64,000 bases of DNA from CAYRHN01 sp964424115 (GCA_964424115.1 CAYRHN010000005.1:1-64000); one strand, 5' to 3'. Numbered from the stretch's first letter, positions 9,845-18,728 are shown. The notes: a model not told the origin generated them from the sequence alone. A program made the numbers and translations.

Positions 9845-10219
9845 CTATCCCCAGACCAGGCGTATAACCAGGGCCAGAAGCATGACCCAGACCCCTATCA
9901 CCAAAACAATATAGAGCGGATTGGTGGGGCGTTTTGTCTCCAGGTGTTGGTCTGCTTTCAAGCGCGCCTCAGCCCAGATTGCAGGAGGGATCATTTTGAC
10001 CGCCAGAAAAATCCCCAACGGAGTAAGGATCAGGTCATCCAAATAACCCAGCACAGGAATAAAATCAGGGATCAGGTCGATGGGGCTGAAGGTGCGCGCC
10101 ACCACGTAGGCGGCAAAAGCGCGCGCGTACCAAGGCAGGCGCGGATCGCGGTACGCAAACAACAGCGCATAAGCGTCGCGTTTGAGCAGGCGTGCGCGTT
10201 GTTTAAGATTTTCGATCAT
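9845..10219 (-). CDS. YkvA-like DUF1232 membrane protein
   Basis: A 124-residue protein with the DUF1232 core PIDLIPDFIPVLGYLDDL (about 45-62) and a C-terminal membrane helix (about 103-122). The family is widespread and of unknown function. Its ATG overlaps the stop of the ABC permease by one base (TGATG), so translation is probably coupled to the transporter, making it the last gene of the peptide-ABC transcript. Confidence 0.8.
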   Translation of the reverse strand: MIENLKQRARLLKRDAYALLFAYRDPRLPWYARAFAAYVVARTFSPIDLIPDFIPVLGYLDDLILTPLGIFLAVKMIPPAIWAEARLKADQHLETKRPTNPLYIVLVIGVWVMLLALVIRLVWG

Positions 10220-10992
10220 CAGATATCCAAATCGCGGCGGTCAAAGGCCAGCCAACTGAGCAAGAATCCCAATAATGCCAACCCCGCCAGTGCCAGGAGC
10301 GGCAAAAAGCCGATCCCCATTCGCAGTGGATTCTGCCCCAACAACACCCACAACGGTGATAGAAAAGGCCAACCGCCCCATACTTCAGGCACAAAACCCA
10401 ACAGGGAAAAGATCAATCCAGCAAGCATGACCATCCAAGCCATCCACAGGCTAAAGCGACTCGAACCCTTCAGACAACCCAGGAGCAGCGCCAAGGAACC
10501 GTGCAACAAAGCGAACAAATCCACCCCAAGCAGCGCCACAACCAGCAGATCAAAGCGGAGGTGGATGCCCAACAGCCAGTGGATAAACAATACCGCCACT
10601 CCCAGCATCAGCACCAAAAGGGTCACCGTAAAAACCAACGCCAGGGCTTTACCTAACAAAAGACTGCGGCGCGATACAGGTTGAGCCAGGAGCAGGCTGA
10701 GAGTACCGCTTTCCATCTCCCCTGCCACCAACCAGCTTCCCAGGCGGGCTGCAAATCCTCCCAGCAAGAGCGGGAAGAGCAGCCCTAAACCCAGCCGTCC
10801 CATCCAGCCCGTTGCATCAAGCAGGTCGCCAGATAATTGCTCGCCAAGCGCCAGGCTTCCCGGACCGACAAGCCCAGACAATAATACCAGCCCGGCCAGC
10901 AGCAACACCAAGCAGACAAATACCCACAACGACGGGACAATCCACGGGCGCAGAGTTTCGCGAAAAATGCTAAGCACGGCCGCACACCCCAT
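10219..10992 (-). CDS. ABC-2 type transporter permease
   Basis: A 257-residue integral membrane protein with about six hydrophobic segments. The loop ending SGTLSLLLAQPVSRRSLLLGK (about 100-120) matches the conserved coupling segment of ABC-2 permeases (PVSR). It begins inside the end of the ATPase gene (23-bp overlap), so the two form one transporter. Such pairs export lipids, peptides, antibiotics or ions; no substrate is shown here except for the short upstream peptide described separately. Confidence 0.85.
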   Translation of the reverse strand: MGCAAVLSIFRETLRPWIVPSLWVFVCLVLLLAGLVLLSGLVGPGSLALGEQLSGDLLDATGWMGRLGLGLLFPLLLGGFAARLGSWLVAGEMESGTLSLLLAQPVSRRSLLLGKALALVFTVTLLVLMLGVAVLFIHWLLGIHLRFDLLVVALLGVDLFALLHGSLALLLGCLKGSSRFSLWMAWMVMLAGLIFSLLGFVPEVWGGWPFLSPLWVLLGQNPLRMGIGFLPLLALAGLALLGFLLSWLAFDRRDLDI

Positions 10993-11869
10993 AATTCAGG
11001 CGAAAGACCTCATCCAGATCGGGTTGCTCGCTGGTAAAAGCGGTCATCTCCAGCGGGCTGACCGCTTTCAAGAGCGCCTCCGGCGTGCCACGCAGAACAC
11101 ATCGCAACGAATTCTCCTGAATGCAAACATCCTGCAAGTTCGGCACCCCGCGCAGTGCCTCCACCGAAGGTGGCCGAGAAAAATGCATTTCCACCTTGCG
11201 GAGCGAGCGTGCACGCAGCTGCACCCCCCGCTCAACTGTCACAAGCTGCCCGTCATGCATCACTGCCGCCCGATCACAGATCCGCTCCAGGTCCGCGGGT
11301 TTGGAGGAAGTAAAGAATACACACACGCCTTCAGCGCGTGCGGCACATGCCAGGAGGAAGAACGCGCGCTCTCCTGCATCATCTAAAAATTGGGTCGGTT
11401 CATCCAAGATCACCAGCTCGGGTTTGTGCATGAAAGCCTGCAGCAGGCCGATCTTTTGTCGCTCGCAGGTGGAGAGGGTACGGATGGGTTGGAAAAGGTC
11501 CACGTCCAGTTGCTGAGCCAGGCTACGCACCGTCTCCCACTGCACCCCACGGCGCAATCCGGAGAGGTAACGCAGGAGAGCATCCCCGGTCATGTGGGGG
11601 TAAAGATCAAAGTGAGCCGGCAGGTAACCTACCCGACCGTGAATTTCTTTATAATGTTCATGGCTTCCCAGGCGCAGCACCAGCGCTCGCCCAGACGTGG
11701 GACGAATCATGTCCAACAGCAACCGCACCAGGGTCGTCTTGCCGGAACCAGCCGAACCCAACACGCCATAAATCTCGCCCGGTTCGACCTCAATCGTGAA
11801 GTCCTCTATGGCACGGCGTTTGCCAAAATACTTGGTCAATTTTTCAGTTCGGATCACAAGATAACGCAT
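10970..11869 (-). CDS. ABC-2 type ATPase with degenerate signature and H-loop
   Basis: A 299-residue ABC ATPase with Walker A GSAGSGKTT (about 42-50), the Q-loop region, and Walker B LVILDEPT. The signature is LSTCE instead of LSGGQ, and the switch region reads FFTSSKPAD where a His is usual, so hydrolysis may be impaired or atypical. The C-terminal extension after the NBD (about 200-299) is like that of ABC-2 ATPases. The start at 11869 has GGAGG 5 bp upstream; an earlier in-frame TTG overlaps that site. It is separated from an upstream 50-residue peptide gene by three hairpins. Confidence 0.82.
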   Translation of the reverse strand: MRYLVIRTEKLTKYFGKRRAIEDFTIEVEPGEIYGVLGSAGSGKTTLVRLLLDMIRPTSGRALVLRLGSHEHYKEIHGRVGYLPAHFDLYPHMTGDALLRYLSGLRRGVQWETVRSLAQQLDVDLFQPIRTLSTCERQKIGLLQAFMHKPELVILDEPTQFLDDAGERAFFLLACAARAEGVCVFFTSSKPADLERICDRAAVMHDGQLVTVERGVQLRARSLRKVEMHFSRPPSVEALRGVPNLQDVCIQENSLRCVLRGTPEALLKAVSPLEMTAFTSEQPDLDEVFRLNYGVCGRA

Positions 11870-11902
11870 CGCAGCCTCCAAAAAAAAATGAGATCAAATT
11901 TC

Positions 11903-12004
11903 ATGGGTCTTCAACCCATCTGCGAGCCTGTGACCAAAGCAGCACCGGCTGGACGAGGCGCCAGCCGGTGCAGAAATAAACCGAAGAACAGCGTCGGGCG
12001 CTGT
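11903..12004 (-). promoter_or_regulatory. Three tandem hairpins between the small peptide and the ABC genes
   Basis: In transcript order on the minus strand: ACAGCG/CGCTGT (11988-12004, directly after the peptide stop codon), GCACCGGCTGG/CCAGCCGGTGC (11942-11971, an 11-bp perfect stem) and ATGGGT/ACCCAT (11903-11919). None has a strong U-run. They sit where an attenuator or an mRNA-processing block would act between the peptide ORF and the ATPase. Confidence 0.55.
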
Positions 12005-12157
12005 CTACCTACTGGCTCCTCGATCAAGACCAGCATAGAAGCCCCATTCCCCTTGGGCAGCTGCGCGGGTCTCTATATTATGAACGAACGGCGGCAAAGA
12101 CAGATACCCCGGTCTAAGGGGCACATCCGTCGAATTGCCACTTCCATCGTTATCCAT
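12005..12157 (-). CDS. Small peptide (50 aa) upstream of ABC-2 transporter
   Basis: This short ORF starts MDNDGSGNSTDVPLRPGY and ends GLDRGASR. Support comes from a good Shine-Dalgarno AAGGAG 8 bp upstream of the ATG and a near-consensus promoter about 60-85 bp upstream. It has no Cys, no membrane helix and no signal peptide. It lies on the same strand as, and 135 bp before, an ABC-2 transporter, and downstream of tldE/tldD, whose products can trim modified peptides. It could be a regulatory leader peptide or a precursor of an exported peptide. I do not recognise a family. Confidence 0.55.
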   Translation of the reverse strand: MDNDGSGNSTDVPLRPGYLSLPPFVHNIETRAAAQGEWGFYAGLDRGASR

Positions 12158-12214
12158 ACCAGTTACTCCTTACATCACAGTCCAACACAAGATTTGCTTT
12201 TGACAAGCTCTTCG

Positions 12215-12243
12215 ATTTTAGTGATGTTTCGGCTGCCTGTCAA
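12215..12243 (-). promoter_or_regulatory. Sigma-70-type promoter of the small peptide-ABC operon
   Basis: Read on the minus strand: TTGACA (12238-12243), a 17-bp spacer, TAAAAT (12215-12220). The predicted start of transcription near 12208 leaves a leader of about 50 nt before the peptide ATG at 12157. It separates this operon from tldE. Confidence 0.75.
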
Positions 12244-12291
12244 TAGTTTTACCACATCATACCTACCTGGATTACTTATCCCTTAATAGAT

Positions 12292-12366
12292 CAGGGTGTC
12301 TTGGCCTCTTTAGCGGCCAAGACACCCTGTAAAACTCTTCGATATGCGCGGCTGTGCCGCGCATAT
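12292..12366 (-). terminator. Two strong hairpins after tldE
   Basis: The first after the gene (12342-12366) pairs ATATGCGCGGC with GCCGCGCATAT around TGT; the second (12292-12329) pairs two perfect 15-base arms that begin CAGGGTGTC. Together they should end or protect the tldD-tldE transcript. Neither has a clear U-tract. Confidence 0.6.
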
Positions 12367-12376
12367 CCTGGCAAAA

Positions 12377-13729
12377 TCAAGAACCGGAAACGCCGGTGAA
12401 GCGGAAGCGCTCGATCTTGAGCGCAGGGACACGGGCATAGACCGGCATATACGATCCGCGCAGCAGGTAGGTTTGCGCGGTGGCTGCCGAAACTTGCGCA
12501 AGGGCATCCACATAAGCCTGGGTGAAGCGCAAGTTCTTGATCCCGTAGGCGATCTGGCCGTTCTCGATCCAAAAGGCCCCATCGCGAGTCATGCCGGTCA
12601 TCAGACAGCCGCGCGGATGGACCAGACGGGTATACCAGAAGCGGGTCACCAGCACCCCGTGTTCCGTCCCGGCAATCAATTCTTCCAATGAATTTTGACC
12701 AGGAGACATGAAAAGATTGGTCGCCATTGGACCCATTGCACGCCAATCCGGGGGCATGGCGTGTCCGGTTGACACCGCGCCGGTCTTATGGGCGGTATAG
12801 CGATCATGGACCGGGCTTCCCACCACGCCCTGGCGGACAATCTCCACCTTTTGGCGCGGCTGACCTTCGCCATCGAAGGGCAAAGGCAAGCCATGCGAGT
12901 CGAGCGGATCATCCCACAGGCTGATCAGGGGGCTCATCGCTGGGGTGCCCTGCAAACCGTCCATCCAGGAACGGCCGTCCAACAGAGACTGCGCCCCGAT
13001 CCCGTGCGAATTCAGATTAGAAAGAATATCCATCACTGAGTAAGGCGAAAGGACTACGGCAAATTCGCCCGGCTCAATCAGGCGCGGAGCACGCCCGCGC
13101 AAAGTGGTCTGGATGGCCTGTTCGCCGAGCGACTCGACCGCCACATCGTCCATTTTCCACCCAAAACCCTCCGCCCGTCCAGAGGAATCCTCAGACATGA
13201 CGGTTGTTTGAAATTCGCATTCGGTATGCGGATGGTAGGCAAACACACCACGCGAATTGGCGACAGCCGTTTCTACCAGGGTGGTAGAAAGCGCTCCGGC
13301 AGCATTCAGACCAGCCTCGAAGGCGCGCGCACAGACGGCCTTTACCGGCTCGGCGCGCTGCTGTGGACTGCAATCCGCTGTAGCCTGGTCGACCACATTC
13401 ACTGCCGCTACTGCAGCCGGTTCTGCCAGGCCAACATCCTCTGGATCCTCCGGGCTGATGCGTGCGTGCGTCAAGGCAGCCTGCACCAATTCATCTAAAG
13501 CGGCCTCGTCGGTGCGGTTGGTGGTGGCTATGCCCGAGCGCAGCCCAATCAAGGCACGCAGAGTGATCTGGATATTACTCTCACTCACGTTCTGATGAAT
13601 GATGTTATTCGCAAATCGGGTCAAAGCCTCATCCATTGTGGCGATGAAAACCTCACCCAAAGCGCCGCCAGCTTCCACCCGGCGCAAAATATTCTTGCAA
13701 AGTTGTTCTAGATTCTCACTCCCGTACAT
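12377..13729 (-). CDS. TldE/PmbA-family metalloprotease subunit
   Basis: TldE pairs with TldD to form a heteromeric protease that removes leaders from modified peptides (microcin B17 in E. coli) and degrades unfolded peptides. The 450-residue protein has the family layout of an N-terminal alpha/beta domain (ALTRFANNIIHQN near 34-46) and a C-terminal beta domain (ATNLFMSPG near 335). It lacks the HExxxH motif, as expected for the non-catalytic partner. It starts 12 bp after tldD on the same strand. Confidence 0.88.
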   Translation of the reverse strand: MYGSENLEQLCKNILRRVEAGGALGEVFIATMDEALTRFANNIIHQNVSESNIQITLRALIGLRSGIATTNRTDEAALDELVQAALTHARISPEDPEDVGLAEPAAVAAVNVVDQATADCSPQQRAEPVKAVCARAFEAGLNAAGALSTTLVETAVANSRGVFAYHPHTECEFQTTVMSEDSSGRAEGFGWKMDDVAVESLGEQAIQTTLRGRAPRLIEPGEFAVVLSPYSVMDILSNLNSHGIGAQSLLDGRSWMDGLQGTPAMSPLISLWDDPLDSHGLPLPFDGEGQPRQKVEIVRQGVVGSPVHDRYTAHKTGAVSTGHAMPPDWRAMGPMATNLFMSPGQNSLEELIAGTEHGVLVTRFWYTRLVHPRGCLMTGMTRDGAFWIENGQIAYGIKNLRFTQAYVDALAQVSAATAQTYLLRGSYMPVYARVPALKIERFRFTGVSGS

Positions 13730-13741
13730 GATTCCACCTCC

Positions 13742-15199
13742 TCAGGATTTGAGCACGCCCACGCGGATATTGCGGAAGCGTGCCGGGGCTGCGCCATGCC
13801 CGGTATGGGCAACCTGCGAAGGTTGGCCTTTGCCGCAGTTGGGGGTTCCATACATCTGCCAATATTTCTCATTGCAGACCGCATCACAGCTGTTCCAAAA
13901 CTGGGGGGTCACAGCGGTATAGGTGGGGTTGCGCAGCAGGCGCGTGCGCTTGCCGCCCTTGATCTCGTACCCGACCTCAGTGCCAAACTGGAAATTGTAG
14001 CGCCGGTCATCGATCGACCAGGAGCGGTTGGTTTCCATATAGATACCATCGTCAGTATCGGCGATCAAGTCTTCCAGGTCCCACTCACCCGGCTCAATGC
14101 TGATATTGGTCATGCGGATAATCGGCACACGGTTCCACTCCGAAGCACGCATGCAGCCATTGGAAACCCGCCCCAAGCGTGAGGCGGTTTCGCGGGACAT
14201 GAGATAATTGACAAACAAGCCATTCTTGACCAATGGGGTAGATTGGGCAGGAATACCTTCATCGTCCCAACCAAAGGTACCCAGGCCAAAGGGACGAACG
14301 GAATCAGCGGTCAGGTTCACCACCGGGGATCCGTACATGAAATTGCCCAATTTCTCGGTAGTGAGGAAAGATGTACCGGCATAAGCCGCTTCGCTGCCAT
14401 ATACCCGGTCCAGCTCAGTGGCATGCCCGCAGGACTCATGGATCTGCAGAGCAAGCTGATCGCCGCCCAGGATAATGGTGGTGTTGATCTCTGTCGGGCA
14501 AGGGGCAGCGGTCAGCAAGGCTACTGCCTCCTCGCCCAGCGTGCCGGCGCGGGCAGGGAAATCCCAGTTCAGGATCGCTTCCCAACCAGCGGTCACCTGG
14601 CTGCGGCCAAAGGAATTGGGGTAGGAACGGGTTTGCACCTCGCCACCACCCACCGCCACTGCCTGCAGGCCGCCGCCAGACTCAACCAGGACCTGCTCGG
14701 TGAAGGCACCTTCACTATTGGCGAACCATTTTTCGTCCCGTCGGAAGGAAAGGCTGCTGGTGCGCATGCGAATGCCGGCCGTCTTGGCTATAGCCGCATC
14801 GGCTGCCAGCAGAACACGCAGTTTGTCATCCTGTGAAACCTTGAAGGGGTCGATCTTCAGCGGGGTGGCGTAGTGCCCGCGGCAGGTGACCGCCGGACCC
14901 AGGTCGACTGGCTCATCATGCGCTCCGGCTGAGGCCGAGGCGATCTCCAGCGCCAGACGGGTGATACGTTCCACCTCTGCCGCTGTCACTTCGCGGCTGC
15001 TGGCAAAGCCCCAGGCGTTGCCCACCAGAACGCGCACCCCAAAACCCAGCGAATCGCTGGATTGCACAATCTTGACCACGCCATTCTTGACAACAATTTC
15101 TTCCTCCAGCCGGTGCAGCACACGCATATCTGCATAACGCGCGCCGCGACTGGTAGCCAGGTCAATGGCTTTCAGCATGATATTTTGATATTCGCTCAT
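13742..15199 (-). CDS. tldD: TldD-family metalloprotease, catalytic subunit
   Basis: A 485-residue protein with the zinc motif HESCGH (about 254-259), which is the HExxxH motif of TldD, and the conserved C-terminal stretch with C458-K and the final NIRVGV near 476-481. It is the catalytic partner of the adjacent TldE. AAGGA precedes the ATG. The pair forms an operon. Functions inferred from family: cytoplasmic trimming of peptides through an extended beta-strand substrate. The only small peptide gene nearby lies about 220 bp beyond tldE. Confidence 0.9.
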   Translation of the reverse strand: MSEYQNIMLKAIDLATSRGARYADMRVLHRLEEEIVVKNGVVKIVQSSDSLGFGVRVLVGNAWGFASSREVTAAEVERITRLALEIASASAGAHDEPVDLGPAVTCRGHYATPLKIDPFKVSQDDKLRVLLAADAAIAKTAGIRMRTSSLSFRRDEKWFANSEGAFTEQVLVESGGGLQAVAVGGGEVQTRSYPNSFGRSQVTAGWEAILNWDFPARAGTLGEEAVALLTAAPCPTEINTTIILGGDQLALQIHESCGHATELDRVYGSEAAYAGTSFLTTEKLGNFMYGSPVVNLTADSVRPFGLGTFGWDDEGIPAQSTPLVKNGLFVNYLMSRETASRLGRVSNGCMRASEWNRVPIIRMTNISIEPGEWDLEDLIADTDDGIYMETNRSWSIDDRRYNFQFGTEVGYEIKGGKRTRLLRNPTYTAVTPQFWNSCDAVCNEKYWQMYGTPNCGKGQPSQVAHTGHGAAPARFRNIRVGVLKS

Positions 15200-15222
15200 C
15201 CGTGAATCCTTCGAAATGAGAT

Positions 15223-15258
15223 ATTGTAGGGGCGGATCAAATGATCCGCCCCTACAAT
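15223..15258. repeat. Perfect 17-bp-arm palindrome (family 1 copy)
   Basis: ATTGTAGGGGCGGATCA, two-base centre AA, then its exact complement. It lies between the tldD start and the response regulator gene. The GTAGGGGCGG core is shared with the palindrome at 25234 and resembles that at 7074. Transcribed it would be a very stable hairpin in the tldD leader or after the response regulator. Confidence 0.8.
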
Positions 15259-15317
15259 TAACTACAGATGGAATTATTAAGGTCTGCTTATCCTTGCCCA
15301 GGCCAGGGATGACCAGA

Positions 15318-15686
15318 TTATTTCAGGAACTTGTCGACCTGTTCAATAAAATGGGGAACATCCAAGGGCTTGGAAAGATACCCGTCGCAGCCTGCATCAA
15401 AGGCACGCTGCCGGTCGCCCGGTAGGGTATGCCCGGTCATGGCAATGATGCGAATACTGGCGGTTTCAGGATCCTTCTTCAGCGTTTCGGCCAATTTCCA
15501 ACCGTCCAATTCAGGAATGGAAAGATCCAGAAGCACGAGGGCAGGCTTTTGCTTACGAGCGATCTCCAACCCCAAACGCCCGTTTAGCGCCTCCAATACC
15601 TGATAGCCAGCCGATTCGAGCAGGAACTTAACCATATCCAGGTTGTCGCGGTTATCTTCGATGATCAGGACCGTTGCTGAACTCAT
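15318..15686 (-). CDS. Single-domain CheY-like response regulator
   Basis: A 122-residue receiver domain with no output domain. Acidic pair E10/D11, phospho-acceptor D54, switch T84 and K106 are all present. Single-domain regulators pass phosphate in a relay or act by protein contact. The start at 15686 was chosen because a consensus promoter ends 6 bp before it; no ribosome-binding site is present. No histidine kinase lies in the window, so its partner is elsewhere. Confidence 0.9.
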   Translation of the reverse strand: MSSATVLIIEDNRDNLDMVKFLLESAGYQVLEALNGRLGLEIARKQKPALVLLDLSIPELDGWKLAETLKKDPETASIRIIAMTGHTLPGDRQRAFDAGCDGYLSKPLDVPHFIEQVDKFLK

Positions 15687-15692
15687 ATTTCC

Positions 15693-15721
15693 ACTATACA
15701 AGCGAATATCTAAATTGTCAA
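15693..15721 (-). promoter_or_regulatory. Consensus promoter, leaderless response regulator
   Basis: On the minus strand: TTGACA (15716-15721), 17-bp spacer, TATAGT (15693-15698), then exactly 6 bp to the ATG at 15686. The expected transcription start coincides with the start codon. This is the clearest leaderless case in the window. Confidence 0.8.
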
Positions 15722-15781
15722 ACGAAAATAATCCCGATGATCGGTCTCCTCCTTAAGTAGGAGACTGAACAGCAGGTAAGA

Positions 15782-16312
15782 TCAGGCACGCCAAAAACCG
15801 CGGCGCACCGGACGAACATCCTCCACCGTGACGAAGGCGGTAGGGTCGGCCTCCATCACCACAGTCTCAGCGTGGTCGATCTCCTTGCGGCGGACAGCGC
15901 AGGAAAGCAGGGTGACCGTGCCATTGCGCCCACGACCAGGGATCTCAGTCACAGCATAGCCGTTCTCGCGCAACTGTTCGGCAATAGCAGCCCCGCGATT
16001 GGAAGAAACCGCAGTGAGTTGAATGAAGCCAATCGCCATACGCTCCTCGATGAACATCCCCAACACATTGCCGGTGGCAAAACCGGCAGCATAACCCAAG
16101 ATCGTCAACGGATCGCTCAACTTGGTCAGCACCGAACTGATAGCGATGACGAACACCAGGGATTGGAAGAAGCCTAATACCCAGGCCAGACCCTTGCGCC
16201 CGCGCACCACGAAGAGGACGCGGATGGTGTCCAGCGCCATATCGATGATACGCAGGAAGAAGATCATCAGCGCCAATTGCCAGGGCTGTAGAGAAGCAAT
16301 AAACTCGAACAT
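15782..16312 (-). CDS. UPF0316 (DUF5698/DUF2179) membrane protein
   Basis: A 176-residue protein with three N-terminal membrane segments (about 12-90) containing the family core RIIDMALDTIRVL near residue 21, and a C-terminal cytoplasmic DUF2179 domain (about 92-165). DUF2179 resembles a small-ligand domain also seen at the end of YitT proteins such as the one at 62802-63662. Function unknown. It follows the phosphorylase gene by 18 bp on the same strand and may share its transcript. Confidence 0.85.
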   Translation of the reverse strand: MFEFIASLQPWQLALMIFFLRIIDMALDTIRVLFVVRGRKGLAWVLGFFQSLVFVIAISSVLTKLSDPLTILGYAAGFATGNVLGMFIEERMAIGFIQLTAVSSNRGAAIAEQLRENGYAVTEIPGRGRNGTVTLLSCAVRRKEIDHAETVVMEADPTAFVTVEDVRPVRRGFWRA

Positions 16313-16330
16313 ATTTTGCCTCCTCGGGGA

Positions 16331-18493
16331 TTACTTCTTAAGCGCCAGGGGGGATTCCAGCGCTGGCAAATACATTTTATCCATATAATCGCTCAACATG
16401 CGGCGCATACTGAACTGCGGAACAAGCGTTCGCAGAGATTCTTTTACCATCGCCATCCAGCGCACAGGCAGGTTTTCGGCTGTGCGGTCGTAATAAAGCG
16501 GGATGATCTGGTTCTCCAGGATATCGTACAGACTGCGCGCGTCAGCCTCATCGCGCTGATCGCCATCCACGGGATCGCTATCCTCGCCAATTGCCCAACC
16601 ATTATGTCCGTTATAACCTTCGCGCCACCAGCCATCCAAAACTGAGAAATTCAAGACGCCGTTCATAGCAGCTTTCATACCGGAAGTGCCAGAGGCTTCG
16701 TTCGGGCGGCGGGGGGTGTTCATCCAAACATCCACGCCCTGCACGAGATAGCGAGCCACGTTCATATCATAATCTTCCAGGAAGATCAGGCGCCCGCCGG
16801 TCTTATTATCCTTCACCGCGCGGTAGACCTGCTGGATGATCAACTTGCCGGGCTCATCCGCCGGGTGCGACTTTCCAGCAAAAACGATCTGCACCGGGCG
16901 GTCCACATCATTGATCAAACGCAGCAAACGGTCGTAATCGCGCAAGATCAGGTTGCCGCGTTTGTAGGTGGCAAAACGGCGCGCAAAACCAATGGTCAAT
17001 GAATAGGGTTCCATCAATACCCCGCCGGCCACTACCTGGGAGGGGTGGATCGTGCCGCTCAACCAGGAGTTGCGGATGCGCTCGTTGGCGAAAAGCATCA
17101 GCTTGCGTTTCAAATGACGGCGTAAAGCCCAGATCTCGGCATCGGGAATGTTGACCACCTGCTCCCACATGGTCGGATCGTTTATACGTTCCATCCAGCT
17201 TGCCCCCAGGTACTGCTCAAAGAGGTGGCGCATGCGGCGCGCCATCCAGGTACCAGGGTGGACCGAATTGGTGACATAAGTGATCGGCACCTCCTCCTCC
17301 CGTCGATCCGGCCAGAGGAATTGCCACATGCGCCTTGAGACATGCCCGTGCAACTCGGAAACCGCGTTGGCGCCTTCCGAGAGATGCAGAGCCAAAACCG
17401 GCATGCTGAACATATCTCCCCAGGATTGGGAGTGGCGGGCAAGATCGATGAACTGCTCGTGGGTCAGGCCGAGCTCTCCCCACATATTTGAGAAATACTT
17501 ATCCACCAGCCAGAGCGGGAACTGGTCGTTCCCGGCCGGGACAGGGGTGTGGGTCGTAAAGACATTGGTTGCGCGAATATAAGCCACCGCATCTTTATAA
17601 GACTTGCCCGCTACGATCTCCTCGCGCAGACGTTCCAACGAGAGGAAGGCCGAGTGGCCTTCGTTCATGTGCCAGACATCCGGCTGATAGCCAAGCAGGC
17701 GCAGAGCGCGCACCCCTCCGATGCCCAGCAGGATCTCCTGCGAAATGCGCACATCCAGGTCATTGCTGTACAGTTTGGCGGTCAGCATGCGGTCGGATGG
17801 CGAATTCTCTTCCACATTTGAATCGAGCAGGAAGAGCGAACAGCGTCCCACCTGGACCTCCCAAATGCGCGCCCAAACCTTGCGGTCTGGTAAATCGACT
17901 GAAACCAAGAGAGGTTTATTAGCTTGATCAAGTAGCGGCACGATCGGCATCTGGTAGAAATCCAGATATAAATTGCCGGTTTCCTGCCAACCGTCCTCGG
18001 TGATGCGCTGCTGGAAGTAGCCCTGGTTATACACAAAGCCGACCCCCACCAGGGGCATGCCCAGGTCGCTGGCCTCTTTGATGTGATCGCCGGAAAGCAC
18101 GCCCAGGCCGCCAGCATACACCGGCAGGGATTCGTGCAGGCCAAACTCGAAGGAGAAGTAGGCGATCTGGCGCCCGGCCTGGGCCGGGTACTCACGCTTC
18201 CACCAGGTGTTCTCGCCCTTCATGTAGGCATCAAACGTGCGCATGACTCGCTCGTAAGACTCTACATAGGCTGGATCGCTGGCAACAGCATTTAGCTTAG
18301 TTTGTTCCACCTTGCGCAGCAGAGCTACGGGGTTGTGGTTAACCTGGTTCCAAAGCGGCTTATCGATATTGGCGAACAACAATTGCACATCGGGGTTCCA
18401 CGCCCACCACAGATTGTAGGCAAACTGGCCCAGGCGGCCGATCTTGGCAGGCAGGCTAAAACTATTCGGGATCTCGCGATGATATTGGATCAT
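16331..18493 (-). CDS. Alpha-glucan (glycogen) phosphorylase
   Basis: This GT35 enzyme releases glucose-1-phosphate from glycogen or maltodextrin using pyridoxal phosphate. The 720 residues match the shorter TIGR02094-type enzymes rather than the 800+ residue classical GlgP. The PLP lysine lies in EASGTSGMKAAMNG (near 580-593), and the DVWHMNEGHSAF segment carries conserved active-site residues. A weak GAGGA site precedes the ATG. No glycogen synthase or branching gene is in the window; a GH13 glycosidase lies 27 kb away. Confidence 0.92.
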   Translation of the reverse strand: MIQYHREIPNSFSLPAKIGRLGQFAYNLWWAWNPDVQLLFANIDKPLWNQVNHNPVALLRKVEQTKLNAVASDPAYVESYERVMRTFDAYMKGENTWWKREYPAQAGRQIAYFSFEFGLHESLPVYAGGLGVLSGDHIKEASDLGMPLVGVGFVYNQGYFQQRITEDGWQETGNLYLDFYQMPIVPLLDQANKPLLVSVDLPDRKVWARIWEVQVGRCSLFLLDSNVEENSPSDRMLTAKLYSNDLDVRISQEILLGIGGVRALRLLGYQPDVWHMNEGHSAFLSLERLREEIVAGKSYKDAVAYIRATNVFTTHTPVPAGNDQFPLWLVDKYFSNMWGELGLTHEQFIDLARHSQSWGDMFSMPVLALHLSEGANAVSELHGHVSRRMWQFLWPDRREEEVPITYVTNSVHPGTWMARRMRHLFEQYLGASWMERINDPTMWEQVVNIPDAEIWALRRHLKRKLMLFANERIRNSWLSGTIHPSQVVAGGVLMEPYSLTIGFARRFATYKRGNLILRDYDRLLRLINDVDRPVQIVFAGKSHPADEPGKLIIQQVYRAVKDNKTGGRLIFLEDYDMNVARYLVQGVDVWMNTPRRPNEASGTSGMKAAMNGVLNFSVLDGWWREGYNGHNGWAIGEDSDPVDGDQRDEADARSLYDILENQIIPLYYDRTAENLPVRWMAMVKESLRTLVPQFSMRRMLSDYMDKMYLPALESPLALKK

Positions 18494-18665
18494 GTTAAAT
18501 TATCCTCATTTGGATAAAGAATTGGGGCGCGGCAGGTGACGAATGTCATGCCCCAGGCAGACTTTTTACTGCCAAAACAGGATTATATCATAGAGTCAGG
18601 GGGCAGATAACAGGATCAGAAGGCAGAGAAGAACAGGTGAAACAGGCTTATTTTTAGAAAAGCCC

Positions 18666-18694
18666 TTGCGTTCCTGTCCAAAATCTCGTACAGT
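18666..18694 (+). promoter_or_regulatory. Promoter of DUF4037 gene
   Basis: TTGCGT (18666-18671), 17-bp spacer, TACAGT (18689-18694). It would start transcription near 18701, about 28 nt before the ATG at 18729, which argues against a coding start further upstream. Confidence 0.5.
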
Positions 18695-18728
18695 TAATCC
18701 ATACCACCCATCCCACAGGCAGATACCA

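Noticed and set aside
12292..12366. CRISPR-like palindromic pair
   Set aside because: Only two different hairpins with no repeat-spacer pattern; they look like transcription end structures.
18666..18728. An upstream in-frame start (TTG) for the DUF4037 gene
   Set aside because: The segment carries a plausible promoter (TTGCGT-17-TACAGT) and encodes no conserved residues.
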